In this document: piece by piece, positions 31,380-31,926 of the stretch
How positions within the stretch are numbered: position 1 is the stretch's first letter
Layout of the letters: every line of letters starts with the position of its first letter
Source: Avoscillospira sp045579045
GTDB lineage: Bacteria; Bacillota; Clostridia; Oscillospirales; Oscillospiraceae
Reading direction: 5' to 3'
Assembly: GCA_045579045.1 (NCBI GenBank)
Contig: JAZNLL010000050.1
Coordinates: forward strand, 1-31,926
DNA: 31,926 bases
Notes under the pieces: generated by a model
What the model saw: only the letters and a program-made list of their open reading frames with translations
What the model was told of the DNA's origin: nothing
Databases searched by the model: none
Made by a program: the position numbers and the translations under genes

Positions 31380-31926
31380 TTAACTCCCATCTTTTTGATT
31401 GTGGATTTTGTACCACTTTCGTCCTGCCGCCTGCTTCCTGGCCCGCCTGCAGCTTTGACAGATTTTATTTTCAACCCGTTCAAAAAAGGTCTTTCCGCAG
31501 CGGACGCAGTATTGCGGTTGGATCCGGAGAAACTGGGAACAGGTATCACAGTCATCACAGCCTGCCAGACACGCACTGTTCAGATCGTCCCAGTTCATAC
31601 AGAGCGCCCGCTGGAAGTAATGGTCATAGTCAGATTGCTTTTGCCGGCGAACCTCATAGGCCAGCACAGCGCAAAGCCTTTCCAGATCGTGCTTCACTGC
31701 TGTTCGGCAACGAGATAGGTGCGCACCTTGCTTCACGGTAGGTATTGGGGCTCCGCAGCCCCAATGGCCACCACCCATCAGAGCCCGCACCTTGTCTGCG
31801 TTCTCTGTTAGATAAACGAAATAAACCTTTCCCCGGACCGCCTTTTCTGACTTGCCGAGAGCCCGACCGATCATCGTGTAGCTGTCGCCACGGCGGATAC
31901 CGTCTGCAAGGATCTGATAGTCGGCG
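31380..31926 (-). CDS. HTH and zinc-ribbon phage protein, N-terminus cut by window edge
   Basis: The frame is open from base 31925 leftwards, so the start is outside the window; 181 residues are visible. The first part (ADYQILADGIRRGDSYTMIG and RALGKSEKAVRGKV) is a Myb/GcrA-like HTH. The last part has two CxxC pairs (CVRCG and CQSCR) making a zinc ribbon, preceded by a cysteine-rich CLAGCDDCDTC segment. It is probably a DNA-binding regulator or replication accessory. Confidence 0.8.
   Translation of the reverse strand, partial: ADYQILADGIRRGDSYTMIGRALGKSEKAVRGKVYFVYLTENADKVRALMGGGHWGCGAPIPTVKQGAHLSRCRTAVKHDLERLCAVLAYEVRRQKQSDYDHYFQRALCMNWDDLNSACLAGCDDCDTCSQFLRIQPQYCVRCGKTFFERVENKICQSCRRARKQAAGRKWYKIHNQKDGS

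Overview
The window is the structural and replication part of a prophage or temperate phage with a contractile tail (myovirus form, related to B. subtilis PBSX), very probably from a gut Firmicute of the class Clostridia. This rests on moderately high G+C (about 55% in most genes), strong GGAGG-type ribosome sites, the PBSX/SPP1-like gene set, and a BspA-type leucine-rich-repeat tail protein of the kind common in gut clostridia. The exact host is inference. Every gene I can support lies on the minus strand, so the map reads from the right end to the left end. No integrase, repressor, attachment site, tRNA or rRNA is visible, and both ends cut through genes.

Right end to about 25.1 kb, early and replication genes: a partial HTH/zinc-ribbon protein, four small proteins (one DUF6378-like, one winged-helix regulator), a 41-residue protein, a primase-polymerase/VapE-type helicase, a VRR-NUC nuclease and an SNF2-type helicase. 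Between the VapE gene and the nuclease lies the largest gap (293 bases). It holds ten GTTCC/GGAAC repeats, mostly spaced 8-11 bases apart, beside a very A+T-rich block, and is a good candidate replication origin. A coiled-coil protein and a sigma-region-4-like late regulator follow. Next comes a roughly 200-base leader with an extended -10 promoter and an intrinsic terminator.

24.9 to 16.2 kb, packaging and head: HNH endonuclease, small and large terminase, a small HExxH metallopeptidase, portal, a head-morphogenesis protein fused to a GNAT-like C-terminal domain, a 69-residue partner gene, a terminator, scaffold, a small protein, major capsid protein and two connector proteins.

16.2 to 4.1 kb, tail: HK97-gp10-like protein, tail terminator, a 59-residue protein, sheath, tube, and a tail assembly chaperone with a clear programmed -1 frameshift (A AAA AAC, 7-base spacer, nested stem). 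An independent cargo gene follows (membrane anchor plus PH-like domain, with its own consensus promoter and terminator). Then come the tape measure, LysM hub protein, XkdQ, DUF2577, DUF2634, baseplate J, DUF2313 and a collar-type tail fibre.

4.5 to 0 kb, adsorption and lysis: a protein with three 14-residue repeats, two small tail-associated proteins, a large receptor-binding candidate (phage anchor, BspA-like LRRs, C39-like cysteine peptidase), a 33-residue protein, an XhlA-like protein, an r1t-type holin, and an amidase endolysin that runs off the left edge.

The most interesting points are three accessory insertions in an otherwise standard virion operon (the LRR-peptidase tail tip, the PH-domain moron, and the GNAT-tailed capsid protein with its small partner), the repeat-based origin candidate and the fully readable frameshift signal.
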